From Pictodentalium vernedei (taxonomy: Eukaryota > Mollusca > Scaphopoda > Dentaliida > Dentaliidae), in the NCBI GenBank assembly GCA_031216915.1, contig CM062289.1, positions 387,230,674-387,294,673 on the forward strand: a DNA stretch of 64,000 bases, in the 5' to 3' direction. Both the position numbers and the translations under genes were made by a program. The notes under the pieces were generated by a model that was not told the DNA's origin, ran no database searches, and saw nothing but the letters and a program-made list of their open reading frames with translations. Positions within the stretch are counted from its first letter, which is position 1. Each line of letters opens with the position of its first letter. Shown piece by piece: positions 22,640 through 34,480 of this stretch.

Positions 22640-24095
22640 CGCAAGAGATTTTTAAGACCTTTCATTCATCATTCATGGTAATACAATAGTTTCTGACAGT
22701 TTTATTGTACCGCAGGTCCCTTGTTTTGTGAAGGGTCGACCACATTGCCTAGCATTTTGAGGGGTGGGAGTAGGGATCAGGGAAATAATTGAAAGGGGAA
22801 CTGTGGTAGCTTGTGATAGTTTTAATATTCCGCAGGTCCCTCGATTTGTGGAAGTAACAGCAAAACGAGGGACCTGCATATTAGAAATAACTATGCGAAG
22901 GATTTAGTGACATGCGGTACAGGATACCACTACAGAGTAGACCGGTCTCACCCCAGAGTCCCCGCGAAACAAAACATTTATCAGTAATTAACCTGCAGTA
23001 AATGACTTAGAGAGTGAAGATGAGGGGAAAAACTAAAAGGGACCTGCGGTAGCTTGTGATAGTTTTATTATACTGCAGGTCCATTGTTTTGTGAAGGTCA
23101 CAGCAAAACAAGCAACCTGTGGTATTATTAAAAATATATTATAATAACCAGTTTTGGTCATCACTAAAAAATAGTTTAATTTTTATTTTTTTTTTTGTCT
23201 TGGTAATACATCCCAATTCCATGCAATAGCTTCTGATAGTTTTTGTGCTACAGCACTGGCAGGTTCCTTGTTTCGAGAATGGTGTGGTACATTGCTAGAA
23301 TTTTTTTTTTTTTTGGGGTGGGGGGGGGGGGGGGGGGCAGGGAAATAATTCATATGGCCCTCTGGTAGCTTGTGATAGTTTTAATATACTGCAGGTCCCT
23401 CGACTTGTGGAAGAAACAGCCATCTTGTTTAGCGAAAGAAATCTATTTGAAGGGACTTGCGGTAGTTTACGATCGATTTTGGGACCTGTGGTCAGGCTCG
23501 ACAGCAGGTCTTTTATGCCCAATAAATGCAATGAATTACCAAAAGCCATGTCCCGAGAAATACGATATAGTAATGTCACAAGGTTGGGCTAACCTGCATC
23601 GCTGGAATATTTTGAATCATGTTTCCGATTGTGTGCGTGTGTGTTGTTTAGACATGAAGAGCGGCGTGAATAGAAAAATACGCTCCGTTATTATTCATTT
23701 TTGGTGTAAAGTACCCCCAAATATCATCGAGACCACATTTGCCTCAAAATGTTAGTTAAAACAAAGATAATACCCCACAAAACAAGGGACCTGCGGTAAT
23801 TTTGCGGGGCTGCGGTTGTTTAGACGAGAAGAGTGTGATAAGTTTATGTTGTTTATATAGCGTAAATAGAAAAATACGCTCCGTTATTATTGATTTTTGG
23901 TGTAAAATGCCCCCAAAAATCAATGAGACGACAGTTGCCTCGAACTGTTAGTTAAAACAAAGATAATACCCAGAAAAACAAGGGATCTGCGGTAATTTTG
24001 AGGGACCTGCGGTAGCCTGCGGTAAAATCGGGGACCTACGGTATAAAGGCGCACCAGGATTTTTCACTTTGGACGTTTCATCCCATCCGAGATTG
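22640..24095 (-). repeat. Right arm of the 10-kb inverted-repeat composite
   Basis: This is the inverted partner of 14075-15700. It contains an extra internal duplication: TAGAAAAATACGCTCCGTTA occurs near 23668 and again near 23868, each with flanking ACAAAGATAATACCC and ACCTGCGGTAATTTTG. Its outer end, ATTTTTCACTTTGGACGTTT at 24059, is a direct repeat of the left outer end at about 14149. Confidence 0.85.
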
Positions 24096-24236
24096 ACGTG
24101 AAAGCGCTTAGCTTCCCTAATTTAAAAACTTATCTTGTTCTGTAACAAACGTGTAATTGTTGTTTTTAAGGTTCTTTTTTGTTTGTGTGAATTTGTTGGT
24201 CATTCAAACAAACCATTATGTCTTTTGTTACTAATC

Positions 24237-24608
24237 CCAGGGGCCCTGCTGGCCCTCACAGTCTTTGAGCAACCCGTACAAATTTCATCTGACTAAAACT
24301 GAAAGAAACTGGCTGTATTTGTGTCGACTGAGTTCACGCTTCATATCAAAGACAAAAGTCACATAATCAACATACTACTTGTCGTATTCAGCCCAGAATC
24401 ATTTATTTACCTGTCTGCGTCATTATTTAACGCAAACACAGCATCAAATTCAAGAAATGTTGAAAAATATCCGACTTCACCACATTAAAAAGACATAGAT
24501 TTTAAAGATAAACAATTGTACTACACATGCGCACAGTAATCTTTCAGTTTTAGTCAGATGAAATTTGTACGGGTTGCTCCAAGACTGTGAGGGCCAGGAG
24601 GGCCCTGG
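24237..24608. mobile_element. Fold-back element with ~70-bp terminal inverted repeats
   Basis: CCCAGGGGCCCTGCTGGCCC through AAATTTCATCTGACTAAAAC is repeated inverted at the other end (from about 24538). The CAGGG start is hAT-like, but I found no matching 8-bp target duplication. The interior is AT-rich and non-coding. Confidence 0.75.
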
Positions 24609-25180
24609 GTCACAGTCTTACAAAGACTCTATTCGTACCAGAACTGATAAATTAATATAATAATATTTCACTAGAACAACTTATGTCCAAATGTGTTTCA
24701 CATATCCAAAAACAAAGCTGGGCATGCAAAACAATTTAGAGTGCAGCGATAGGACTGCATTTGGGAAAAGGACAACACTGTCTGCATTTTTTATCGAAGA
24801 TGAATTCCATGTTCGACGGACGTGTGTATGTACCTGTTTTGTACTTCGCCTGCCTGGGTCCCTTGTGTCTAAAGTAAACTCTAAATGCCAAACTAATTTG
24901 GGAGGAACTGTAGTTGGGTAGTATGTCAGAAGCTTTGTCAGTATTAATACTTTTAATACAATGGTTAACCAATAGGTTTATGAAAAAATCTAGGTAACCG
25001 ATCAACAGGTTAAGGATTGTCAAATGAGACAACCTGCTGGAAGGTTTATCAAAATCTTGTTATTTCAAGGCCTGGGATGGCTTCTTCTGGTTGCAGAAAT
25101 TACACAACTTTCAGGTTACACAAGGAATCAAACCATTTGGGTTACACTACACTGTATTGCTAATCTTACAATTTTCAGTA
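24609..25180. other. Unassigned
   Basis: Short ORFs on both strands (24691-24921, 24736-25032) show nothing recognisable, and no repeat unit is seen. Confidence 0.35.
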
Positions 25181-25183
25181 CAA

Positions 25184-25351
25184 GATGCAGCATAACCACT
25201 AGAAACTATGTTTTTTGCTTCATCTATGTTGATAACACCAGAATCTGACATCAGTTTCTGAAAGCTCTTATTGAGCTTTCCAGAAACTGATGTTAGATTC
25301 TGGTGTTATCAACATAGAAGCAGTGAGATACTTAGCTTGTGATTATGCTGC
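25184..25351. repeat. Fold-back, ~80-bp arms
   Basis: GATGCAGCATAA...CTATGTTGATAACACCAGAA...AAAGCTC is mirrored around TTATT at about 25268-25272, ending in TTATGCTGCATC. The inner 48 bp are almost perfect. Confidence 0.85.
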
Positions 25352-26050
25352 ATCTTATTTTCACTCATATTCTACATATTGAGCAAGTCACCTGCTTGCT
25401 TAAGTTTTTTTCTCCGCATTCACATGGTTTAGGATATTGGCAGGATCTTATAGAGTGAAAGATTCTGCACGTTGATTGTGATTATATACACATGTATCTT
25501 GAACTACTTTCACATGTTAAAGTTACTTGAAAGTTTTCACTTCGCCGCATACTACATATACATGGCAATTGAGATTCTGCCCAGACCTGATGATTTTCAC
25601 ACAATCGAACAGGCTCCACAGCAATTGCGTAGAAGCACCAGTTTCCTCATCATTTTTTTTTGCTGAGGAAACGAAGGATGAATTACCAGGACTGCATCTG
25701 GTAGCATTTAAATCGGTTACTGACTTTGGGCCTTTTTGTGTGCCTGATGTCTTGTTTCCGTTTTTTTCCTTTGACGTTGTTTACATTGGCAACGTCCTCA
25801 AATATATGTAGCATTTAGTATTATATTACTGTAGGATACATTGATTATGATTCCGGTAGTGTAGCTCCAAAAATTTGGATTTTGTCCACACTTAGGCTCT
25901 ATCGAGATGCCCTTGGGCTCATCATGTTCCCAAATGTTTTTCGAAAATGTTTTTTTTTTTAATTTTTCGAATTTAATTTGGATTGCTATTATTCATGTTT
26001 CTTTATCATATATTTTATTGTGGAGTTTGTAGGGGTGCTATCGACTTTGT
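25352..26050. other. Presumed 5' region of DIRS-like element 1; no left ITR found
   Basis: I searched by eye for the reverse complement of the right terminal repeat (31690-31980) and did not find it here. Either the 5' end is lost or the divergence is too high. No other feature is recognised. Confidence 0.35.
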
Positions 26051-26065
26051 ATTTTGATTGTAATT

Positions 26066-27912
26066 ATGAAAGCTTACTGCTCTAAATGCAAGGCGAGGAA
26101 GTCAACCTCGGATTTACATGCTTGTTGCCTTGCCTGTAGTCGATACACGCCTATGGATTCTTGCCCTACATGTGTACATTGGGATAACAAATGTTTGAGA
26201 TGGGTGTCGCGGTATGTCGTTGGCGGTGAGGTTCCTATGCTGGAGCTCTCACCGCCAGATAATTCAAGTTTCTTTTTCAAAGGAACAAGAACATAGTGAT
26301 GGTATTGTGACTCCCATCCAAAGTATGCTATCGTTGTCACGCTCTGATGAGCAAACTGCTAGCTGCAAAGGTGCTCATGAATATTAAGCAAGGGATAAGA
26401 CCTCTAGTTTGTGTTCTTAATCCCTTACAAGCAGCTAGCTCGACCGGTGAAGTGGTCACTCCGTCTGTGGGAGCCATGACACCGGGTTAGTCCGTTGTGG
26501 TTGAAGGAAGTGTAGTTTGGGGTAGAGTGAGCACCTCAAAATCAAAAGCTCAACTGAAAAAAATCAACGGAAATAGAGAGGAAGTCAGCAATTTTCTCTT
26601 CAGGAGGCTCGATGAGGTCTGATAAACCACAAACGGGAGATCCTTCTCTAACCCAACAACATTTGGGGCCAAATGTTGTTTTGAGAAACTTGCATGAGTC
26701 AGAGCATATGTCTACATCCGCCGCTCGGGACGCTTCGTCTAGACTGCAGCCAGGGTTGGCTACAGTGAAGGCTTCCTCTGCTACGTTACAAAAGCACACG
26801 CGGCCGCATGCTAGCTACCTGACTTCAGATATCCAGCCAGCTGCACGAAGATGGAGGCAGTCTTCGCCCGTAAAGTTGGACCATCTAGTAGCTAGCGATC
26901 CGAGGCTTTGTTCATTGGGGCTTGCAGAGAAAAGATCTATCTCCAGATCTTCATCCCAGGAGCAGCGAGCGGCGAAAAAACAGAAGACCACTGTTCCTCA
27001 AGCCTCAGTAATGGACTTGCTGTCGCAGATTGTGCAGCTGATTGCAGCATCCCAGCAAGTGGAAGAGCAGCCTTCCGCAGACTCTGGTGGTGAGCTGTCG
27101 GACGGTGCTGGGTCGGTCCAGTCATCTGCACATGCAAATGCGATGGACCGAATGTCACAGCTGAATTAGTCGGATGGTGAAAGGGACAGGGAAGAGGATT
27201 ACACTTCTCTTTCTTAACAGCATATGGTAGCGATGAATTTTATTCATCAATACTATCCTGAATTTGTTCCACCTGATCAGCAAGCTGCAACTACTAGAGA
27301 TAAACCGCTGTCGTCTCTGGACGCAGATTTTGTGCGGAGGAAAGAGGATGTGATTTAGATATGTCCCTACCTTCATCATTCAGTATATGCTTGGAAGTGA
27401 TGGAATGTGCTATTTCATTCAATAGAGCGAATCTGGATGCGATGTCCTACACAGATCACCTTACCAGAGTTATGGCACAACGTCTTAATGGGAAGGAATC
27501 TGAGGACGTTTGTTCCTTGCTTAGAGTTCTTTCCAGGGAAATCATGTATGCCACGTACAACTCTGCCCTGACAGTGGCAAATTTGGAGTTGATTAGACGT
27601 GATGCTGCACATGCTTTGTCATCACTTATAGGTGACAAGGTGAAAAGCTCTCTCCGATTCACTCCGGTCTCCGGACATACTCTATTTGATGACAAGCTTT
27701 CATTAGTCTATAAACAGGCTACAAAGAAAGCTTCCAGTGCACTGCTATTGAAGTCGGTGTCTCAACAACACGCTTCAGCAGACCGAAGTAAGCGAGGCCG
27801 TTCCACTTCAAAATCAACTAAAGGGAACTCCTCACGAGGGTACAAGAAACCCTCTTATTCTTACTCCGGAGGTTGTCAGTATAGCGGCTCGGGGAAAGGG
27901 GCGCAGGTCTGA
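26066..27912 (+). pseudogene. gag: Gag-like protein of DIRS element 1, broken
   Basis: ATG at 26066 opens a cysteine-rich N-terminus (YCSKC, DLHACCLAC, SCPTC, W) with the same spacing style as the N-terminus of the copy at 38042. The frame stops at about 26296. A serine-rich middle section is open at 26612-27169, with a basic KKQKT stretch. A third open section, 27361-27912, has the helical region LTVANLELIRRDAAHALSSL, matching NMANLELARRDAVLDSSSSL of the other element, and ends in a Ser/Arg/Lys/Gly-rich basic tail suited to nucleic-acid binding. At least two frame breaks separate the sections. Role by family: nucleocapsid-like packaging protein of a retrotransposon. Confidence 0.7.
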
Positions 27913-28029
27913 TCAAGACTATAGCTCAGACGCCCCTAAGCCGACGGGACGAGGTTGTTCGTGGGGAGGATGCAGTTTCTTCTCCCGTAAGCCTTGTAAG
28001 TCGTACAGGTGATGTACAAGACCTGTATT

Positions 28030-29560
28030 GCTTGCCAGTTGGCAGAAGGTTAACTAACTTCATGAGAAACTGGATAGAAGTCACGGAAGATCAGTGGTGA
28101 GAAGTGTTGTCTAGGACAAATCTCCTAGCGGAGGTACAGGCTCTCTTATTAAAGGAAGCAATAGAGGTCATCGAGAATAAAAATTCTCAAGGTTCCACGT
28201 ACCGAAGCCAGGCAGCTCGTTCCAACTGGTAACAGACTTGAGCTGGATAAACAAGTTGATCGTAGCTCCAAAGTTCTATATGGAAACCATTCGGTCGGTA
28301 AGAACGAGCATTCGAGTGGACGACTATGTGGCAAGCATAGATCTAAAGGACGCCTGCTTTCATGTCCTGGTACATCCGGCATTCAGAAAGTACCTGCATT
28401 TGCCGTGCAAGGAGAGGTTTATCAGTTCAGAGCAATTTGCTTTGGTCTGAACCTGGCTCCTGGGGCTTTCACTCGAATAATGAACTCGGTAATGTCATCC
28501 TTCCGTGCTCATTCGTCTGTGGTAAACTCGGCTTACTTGGACGACATTCTTCAGAGATATATCAACAGAATTATTCTTCAGAACGATGTTCAGAGTGTGC
28601 TTCAATTGTTCCGATGTCTCGGTTTCATAGTAAACAAGAAAAAGTCGGATGTAGCTCTGTTCAAGACGTTCATTCACTTGGGAATGAGCTTCGAGACTCA
28701 CAACAATCTGGTTCGTCTGCCGTTACCCAGAGTGAAATTAGTCAGTTGTTATGCTCACTTTTGTCTAAACTCTCCCGCAGTAACAGTGAGGGATTTTATG
28801 CAACTGATGGGGTTGTGTGAAGCAGCTTCGGATCTTATTCCGATGGGCCACCTGCGCACGGTCCCCTCCATATATTCTTTTCTCAGAACTGGAGTGTGAA
28901 GACGCATTCACTCGAAACCAGTATTGTTTTAACGGACCTTGTAAAGCAAAATGTTCAGATTTGGGCAGATCTGCAATGGTTGACTCAGGGAGTTCCACTT
29001 CAACTGCCGGATCCGGCTTTCACGATTATGACAGATGTGAGTTAGACAGACTGGGGCAGGTCTCTAAGTCCCACAGACTTGAAGTGTCAGGGTCTTTGGG
29101 ACTTTCGGTTCCTAGAGAAGCACATAAACATCAAGGAGATGGTGTCAATCTGGCTAGCACTACAACATTGGATTCATCAAATAGCGAACGTCCATGTTCA
29201 AATTCTGTCGGACAACTCAACAATAGTAGCTTACCTAAGGAACCAAGGTGGCACTCATTTGATTCTGTTATGCAAATTAACGGAGAAGATTCTCTTATTT
29301 GTTCTGAATCATCATGTTCATCTGTCAGTCCGTCATATACCGGGTCGTCTGAATGTACTAGCAGACTCGCTCTCTCGGAAAGGTCGCCTGTTACCATCGG
29401 AGTGGACTCTCAACAAGCGAATATTCAGTCGGATCTGCTACCAGTGGGATCGTCCCATGATAGATCTTTTTGCGACGCACCTAAACAATCAGTTACCGAT
29501 GTTCATGTCACCATGTCCAGATTATTGAGCATACCCAGTACATGCTCTATCGATCTCATG
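28030..29560 (+). pseudogene. pol: Reverse transcriptase-RNase H of DIRS element 1, broken
   Basis: An N-terminal piece (GRRLTNFMRNWIEVTEDQW, about 28045) corresponds to the RWTEITSDPWVL region of the other copy. The RT palm follows with ASIDLKDACFH (about 28336), the stretch AICFGLNLAPGAFTR (about 28434) and the catalytic YLDDIL at about 28533, then the HLGMSFETHNN connection. RNase H is read in a different frame at 29079-29528: KEMVSIWLALQHW, LSDNSTIVAYLRNQGGT and HIPGRLNVLADSLSR. The fingers carry stops (28205-28240) and part of the region between EDQW and EAIEVI looks deleted. The YLDD motif and fused RNase H are typical of DIRS and related elements. Confidence 0.85.
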
Positions 29561-29568
29561 GGATGGAA

Positions 29569-29811
29569 CAAGCCAGAAAATAAGCAGACTGTCATCTGCA
29601 AAATGAGGTCCCCAGAGGGTGAATTTAGTGATGCTACCCTGCATAGCAGGGTAGCATCACTAAATTTACCCTGTGTGAACCTCAATCTGAATCAGGGTCT
29701 CTAAACTAAACAGAAAAAGGATAAATTGGCCCACTATATGGGATAGCATCATCAAATTCACCCTCTGGAGCCCTCACTCTGCAAATGTCAGACTGCTTAT
29801 TTTCAGGCCTG
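29569..29811. mobile_element. hAT-type MITE inserted in DIRS element 1
   Basis: 243 bp flanked by the 8-bp direct repeat GGATGGAA (29561-29568 and 29812-29819). Terminal inverted repeats CAAGCCAGAAAATAAGCAG and CAGGCCTGAAAATAAGCAG run about 32 bp. The interior holds a perfect palindrome at 29624-29668 (arms AATTTAGTGATGCTACCCTGC) and the phrase CCCCAGAGGGTGAATTTAG. An 8-bp duplication and C-A-G type ends fit hAT. Removing the MITE and one duplication brings the flanking reading frame back into register with the other DIRS copy, which confirms the boundaries. Confidence 0.85.
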
Positions 29812-29819
29812 GGATGGAA

Positions 29820-30994
29820 TGATAGGATATGCATATCCTCCTGCTAGTAGCACCTCTGTCGTCACAGAAACCTTGGATCAGTCTTCTCAGGTGTCTGTTA
29901 TGGGACATTCCCCAGAAGCTTCCTCCTTGAAGGGATCTTCTATATCAGGGGCAGTCACGCGCACTGCATCACAAACCGGAAGGTCTCAAACTTCACTTAT
30001 TTCCATTGTGCAGTCCTTCTTGCACGAAAAACATTTTACAGGACGAGCAGTGGACACAATTTCTAACTGTAGGAGGACCTCCTCTTTGTTGAATTATGCC
30101 ACGAAGTGGAAGGTTTTCTTCCGTTGATGTACGGATCAGTCGGTAGACATCGATGATCCGTCCATGCCACAGATTGCTAATTTCCAGGTTTACCTGTTTG
30201 ACGAACTCAAACTGCAGCCTGTCATTATTAAGGACTATAGGTCCATGTTATCAGACACTTTATTAATAGACCTAGAACCCTCAGATTAATTCCTAAGTGG
30301 AATTTGGCTTGGGTTCTGTTGAAGCTTCAAGAAGCTCCTTTTGACAATGTAGACTTCGAATTCATGACCTATAAAAAAAGGCTTTTCTCTTAGCCTTTGC
30401 ATCTGCCAGAAGAGTTAGTGAACTTCATGCATTATCTGTTGATGATTCCCATTAATGTAGTGTGGGTAATACCATTACCCTCAGTACGGAAGTGGGATTC
30501 TTGTCTAAGAATCAGATTCCGGATAAGCAGCCGGAGCCTATGTCATTAAGGCTTTACCGTCCTCGGATAACCGTAGACTTTTGCTGTGTCCAGTTAGAGC
30601 AGTGTGCATTTATAAACATCGATCAGATTTTATTTGAAAGAGAAGAAAAAGATTCTTTCTTTCTCTGATTCCTAACAGAAAAGATATATCTGTTCATTCT
30701 ATCGCTAGATGGACTCAGCTGACAATACGTATTGTCTATGAAGGTCTATCTTCGGATCAACATTCTGTCAAGATTTCAGTGCACAAGGTTAGAGCACTGT
30801 CCACTTCTTGGGCTTATTCTAACAGTATAGCCATTACTGATCTTATGAAGGCTGCTTACTGGACACAGCCCTCTACATTTACCAAGTTTTACCCGAGAAA
30901 TTTAGAGTCCATCTCCGGTGACCTTAGATCTTTGGGTCCTCTTTCTGTTGCTCAGAAATGTTGTCCATTAATATTACATCTACAAGGTCTTTAG
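29820..30994 (+). pseudogene. Tyrosine recombinase of DIRS element 1, broken
   Basis: The N-terminal linker is open at 29819-30127, ending KWKVFFR then a stop, exactly where the other copy has its own stop. The core-binding region continues with PQIANFQVYLFDELKLQP and KDYRSMLSDT near 30210-30255. The central catalytic domain is scrambled by shifts between 30290 and 30780, although CATCTGCCAGAAGAGTTAGTG encodes the ARRVSE arginine motif near 30402. The end, open at 30779-30994, has HKVRALSTSWAYSNS (histidine-arginine pair) and TKFYPRN with the candidate nucleophile tyrosine. In DIRS elements this enzyme integrates the circular DNA copy. The element is inactive. Confidence 0.8.
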
Positions 30995-31539
30995 GCAGTC
31001 TGCTTGAGCACTGACGCTGTTCCGCTACCGTCTCGTTCTGAGGAATTTTACCTCAGAACAAGGGGAAGGGGGGAGGGGGATAGTTTTTCCTTTATGTTAT
31101 CTAGCTTGATAGTGAAAAGCAAGGGAAAACCTCTTCCAGTGACAGTAGTCCAGCGTTGGTGCTGGGTGGTTTTAATGTGTAGCTCGTTGTGAAGCAATAA
31201 CTATGTCTCATTTATGTACTGTTTTTAAAGTGTAGCTCACTGTGAAGCATTTGTAAATGTTACATGTCATACACATTTGTATATGTTACGTGTCATACAC
31301 GCGTTAATATACACTCCTCAGACACTTTTAAATGAGCATAAAACGTCTCATTCTCTGGACTAGCTTTATATATTGGTTTCCTTCACCAAATTAGCATAAC
31401 AGGTTATGCTGGCATTAAATGGAAAAATTATGTAATTCTCAATTACATTGTTGGTCTTATGCCATTCTCTTTTCTTGTAAAAGAGAAGGACATATGTAAT
31501 TCCTATGTCTTCTCCTATTCTCCTGTAGGAGCTATCCTT

Positions 31540-31980
31540 TATCGAAGTAATTGAGAGATTGGATTTTCCTTTAAGTCATAGGCCTTCCAGCATTTTTACG
31601 ATTCAGCTAGTCTGGGCCATTGGTTGTGGTATGAAAATATGATAAATTTTAAGTAATTTGTATATTTTTTATACTTACCAATGGGCCAGATGGAGATGGC
31701 CCTCCCATGAGTGGGTGCTGATTACAACATTTAGCAGGCACTGTAGAAAGAATGATGGTTGGCACCAATTTCGGTACCTTCCTGGATACTGTGCATGCGC
31801 AGGTAACAAAAGTATGGAGGACCAGATAGGACTTATTTTTTTGGTTTTGTATGCAAATTTTGGGGATTGGGGGACAAAATTTGTGTTTGGCCCTGAATTA
31901 AATTGAGTTAGCACCAGCTCGTCTGGGTCATTGGTATGTATAAAAAAATGTACAAATTACTTAAAATTTATCATTTTCTG
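31540..31980 (+). repeat. Internal complementary region and right ITR of DIRS element 1
   Basis: AAATTTTAAGTAATTTGTAT at about 31645 is the inverse of ATGTACAAATTACTTAAAAT in 31948-31970. TCTGGGCCATTGG (31612) also pairs with CCAATGGGCCAGA (31679-31691). This partial ICR-ITR relation mirrors the complete one in element 2. Confidence 0.65.
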
Positions 31981-32330
31981 AACCGATGGTCTGATGTGAA
32001 CCAAATTTGGTATGTGGTATTAGTGGTTCATAAGTACTTGACTCATAAAAAAAAAAGATTTTCCTGTGTCCCCGTGGGAACTACAGGAGCTAAAAAAGAA
32101 ATATTTTCAAACACCCATATTTCCCAAACCACACGGAACAGAAAACTGTTATTTGGTATGACCCATCCTTAGGACCAGGAAAATTGAATGGTAAAAAAAA
32201 ATTTCCATTGGTTTTGTCAGGGTGTTTTGTAGAGGGGGTATCGAAAAATGCTGAGTCAGCGTATTTGAAAAAATTAACAAAAAGATTTCTCCAGAACCAA
32301 TTATTAGATTCTTTTGATATTCAGTATACA
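31981..32330 (+). repeat. Array fragment (related to 33730-33990 and 35990-36270)
   Basis: CCGATGGTCTGATGTGAACC, TTCATAAGTACTTGACTCAT and GAATGGTAAAAAAAAATTTC recur in the other two places, so this is a core unit of the E-type array family. It abuts the DIRS 1 terminus. Confidence 0.6.
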
Positions 32331-33200
32331 GCATCCATTGGAGGGTCAGATACAAGTTTGTTAAAATGAAGCCCCTTGGTTCGTATTTGGGCTCAGTAAG
32401 GGCAATATGGGGAATAATCTTTAAAAATCTTCTTCTTCAGAACCTCCAGTCAGAATCTTTTAATGTTTGGCATACATTATTGTTATGAGGGTCAGGTTCA
32501 AGATTGTTCAAATTAAGTCCCTCATTTAATTTTTGGGAATTTTAACTTAGAGCAATATGGGGAATAATCTTTAAAAATCTTCTTCAGATCCTCCAGTCAG
32601 AATGCTTTCATATTTGGTATACAACATCTCTAGTGTGTGTGTGTGGGGGAGGGGGGGGGGGGAGGGGGGGGGGGGGGTCAGATGCAAGTTTGTTAAAATT
32701 GTGTTCTTGGGTTCATATTTGGGCTCTGTATGGTAGCCCAAATTTTAACTTGCAATATGAGGACATTTCTTTAAAAATCTTCTTCACGTCCACCAGTCAG
32801 AATGCTTTCATATTTGCTATACAACATCTCTAGGGGGGTCAGATTCAAGTTTGTTCAAATCAGGTCCCTGGGTTCATATTTGGGCTTTATTTGGAAGTCT
32901 GAATTTTAACTTAGTGCAATATGAGGAAATTTCTTTAAAAATCTTCTTCTTCAGATCACCAGTCAGAATTCTTTCATATTTCGGTATACAACATCTCTTG
33001 GGAGGTCGAATTCAAGTTTGTTCAAATTGGGTCCCTGGGTTAATATTTGGGCTCCCTATCATGGTAGCCCGAATTTTAACTTAGTGCACTATGAGGAAAT
33101 TTCTTTAAAAATTTTCTTCTTCAGATCCACCTGTCAGAATCCTTTCATATTTGGTACACGACATCTCTAGTTCACTACTCAGAGGTCTTAGTCTGATTTT
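32331..33200 (+). repeat. Core-repeat array, same unit as 762-1340
   Basis: About five units of ~160 bp carry AAATCTTCTTCAGATC, TCAGAATCTTTCATATTTGG, AGATTCAAGTTTGTTCAAAT and AACTTAGTGCAATATGAGG. A GT/G-rich low-complexity block at 32628-32678 interrupts it. Confidence 0.75.
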
Positions 33201-34175
33201 AACAAAATTTGATATGCAGCATAAGTGGGAAACAGATATTTGATTTACATGAAAAAAATTAATCCTAGCTATCGTCGGACTCAATGTGTGCTCAAAATAG
33301 AAACATAATTCCAAGTTAATTTTATAAGGAGCCATGTAGCTAAAGAATTAGAAATTTTTTTATTAAGTACCCTCTTACAACGTGTAACTAAGATTAATCA
33401 CATAGGTTGTATCAAGGGCCTCCATAGAGGAGCACTGCTTTTTACATTATGATTAACTAAAGAAAAGTTGTGATGCTTGGACTATTTTAGTCACTCCTGA
33501 GGGGCTCAAGGATTGACATTGGATCTTATGGAGATTGATTGCTTAATGTAGATTCATTCTTGGCCTCTGTTTATATCGGGTTCTGTTCAAGGTGTGCGTT
33601 TCAGGCCCCATGGGGCATCTTGTTTTTCTTTCAATGCTAAAGCATTAAGTAACAACCAATTAATCAGAAGTAGACAATCTCAGAACCTTTTCAGTAATTT
33701 TTTTTCTACTGAAATTTCTATCATCAGAATCAAGGGAACGATTTGAACCAATATGTGGTATTATTGAGTCATAAGTATTTGATTCATGCAAAAATTAGTT
33801 TATCACACATCCGTGGGAATCTAAGTAGCTAAAAATAGAAAAATGTTCAAATGTCCATATTTTCAAAATTGCATGGAACAGAGAAATGTTGTGTGTTATG
33901 GAGCATCGTTAGAATCAGTAGAATCAAATGGGGAGAAAAAATTGGATCAGATGTGTTATAGGATACGATTTTAGAAAATTGACTTAGTGCGGAGTTAGCA
34001 TTTTACAAATTAAAAAAATCTTCACCAGAACCACCCATCAAGATCTTTTGATATTTGGTATCCAACATCCTTAGTAGTCTCAGATTCAAGATTGTTCAAA
34101 TCAAGTCCCTTGGTTCATATTTGGGTTCCAATGGGACCCCGAAATGTACCTTGATTCAGTCCGAGGAATTCTCTT
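33201..34175. repeat. Mixed array remnants
   Basis: 33340-33720 is unassigned. 33730-33990 repeats the 31981 unit (GAATCAAGGGAACGATTTGAACC, CATAAGTATTTGATTCATGC). 34020-34170 is one more unit of the 762-1340 type. Confidence 0.55.
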
Positions 34176-34330
34176 TCATGGGCAGTGGAGCCAGGGGGCA
34201 TGTGCCCCCCCCCCCCCCCCAACACACACTTTTTTCCACCAATTATAGATACCCGAATGGCATTTTCCAACATAACCTACACACACCCTATGGTCACTAC
34301 ACATCACCTATACATATATGACCACATTGC
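34176..34330 (+). mobile_element. Fragment with GGAGCCAGGGGGCATGTGCC and poly-C
   Basis: GGGCAGTGGAGCCAGGGGGC followed by a 16-base C run (34205-34220) recalls the start of a widespread DNA-transposon repeat. I cannot name the family. Confidence 0.35.
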
Positions 34331-34389
34331 TTTTCAAGATTTTATTGAATAAAAATAGAAAGCTCCAAATGGAGCGTAATATTTCAAAG

Positions 34390-34480
34390 GATTAATTGGT
34401 CTGCTCACAAATAATGAATATGTCCTCTTCCAACTGCTGCCATTGAATTGATATGGAAGGTACTACAAGGTTTCTAAGGG
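34390..34480 (-). mobile_element. Diverged inverted relative of the 2750 MITE
   Basis: On the minus strand GCAGTTGGAAGAGGACATAT followed by TCATTATTTGTGAGCAGACC parallels the start of the copy at 2756-2795. Confidence 0.45.

Larger units (their letters stand above)
26051..31980 (+). mobile_element. DIRS-like tyrosine-recombinase retrotransposon 1, degenerate
   Basis: Gag-like, RT, RNase H and tyrosine recombinase segments lie in the same order as in the better copy at 37513-43997 and are clearly homologous to it. At the 3' side, 31612-31690 holds the reverse complement of the right terminus (TCTGGGTCATTGG... at 31920-31980), which is what remains of a DIRS internal complementary region and right inverted terminal repeat. 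The left repeat was not found. Multiple stops and shifts, plus a MITE at 29569-29811, make it inactive. Confidence 0.85.

Noticed and set aside
14149..24086. 28-bp direct repeats at the outer ends of the composite as a target duplication
   Set aside because: The left side has several copies of the GTCGTTTCGTCCCA phrase, so the match may be part of a tandem repeat, and the inverted arms partly overlap it.
24691..25811. Small ORFs near 25 kb as host exons
   Set aside because: No recognisable domain, and two fall across a fold-back; no convincing splice-site pairing seen.
26051..31980. LTR retrotransposon or retrovirus-like element
   Set aside because: There are no direct LTRs, protease or DDE integrase. 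The YLDD RT with fused RNase H and a tyrosine recombinase points to DIRS.
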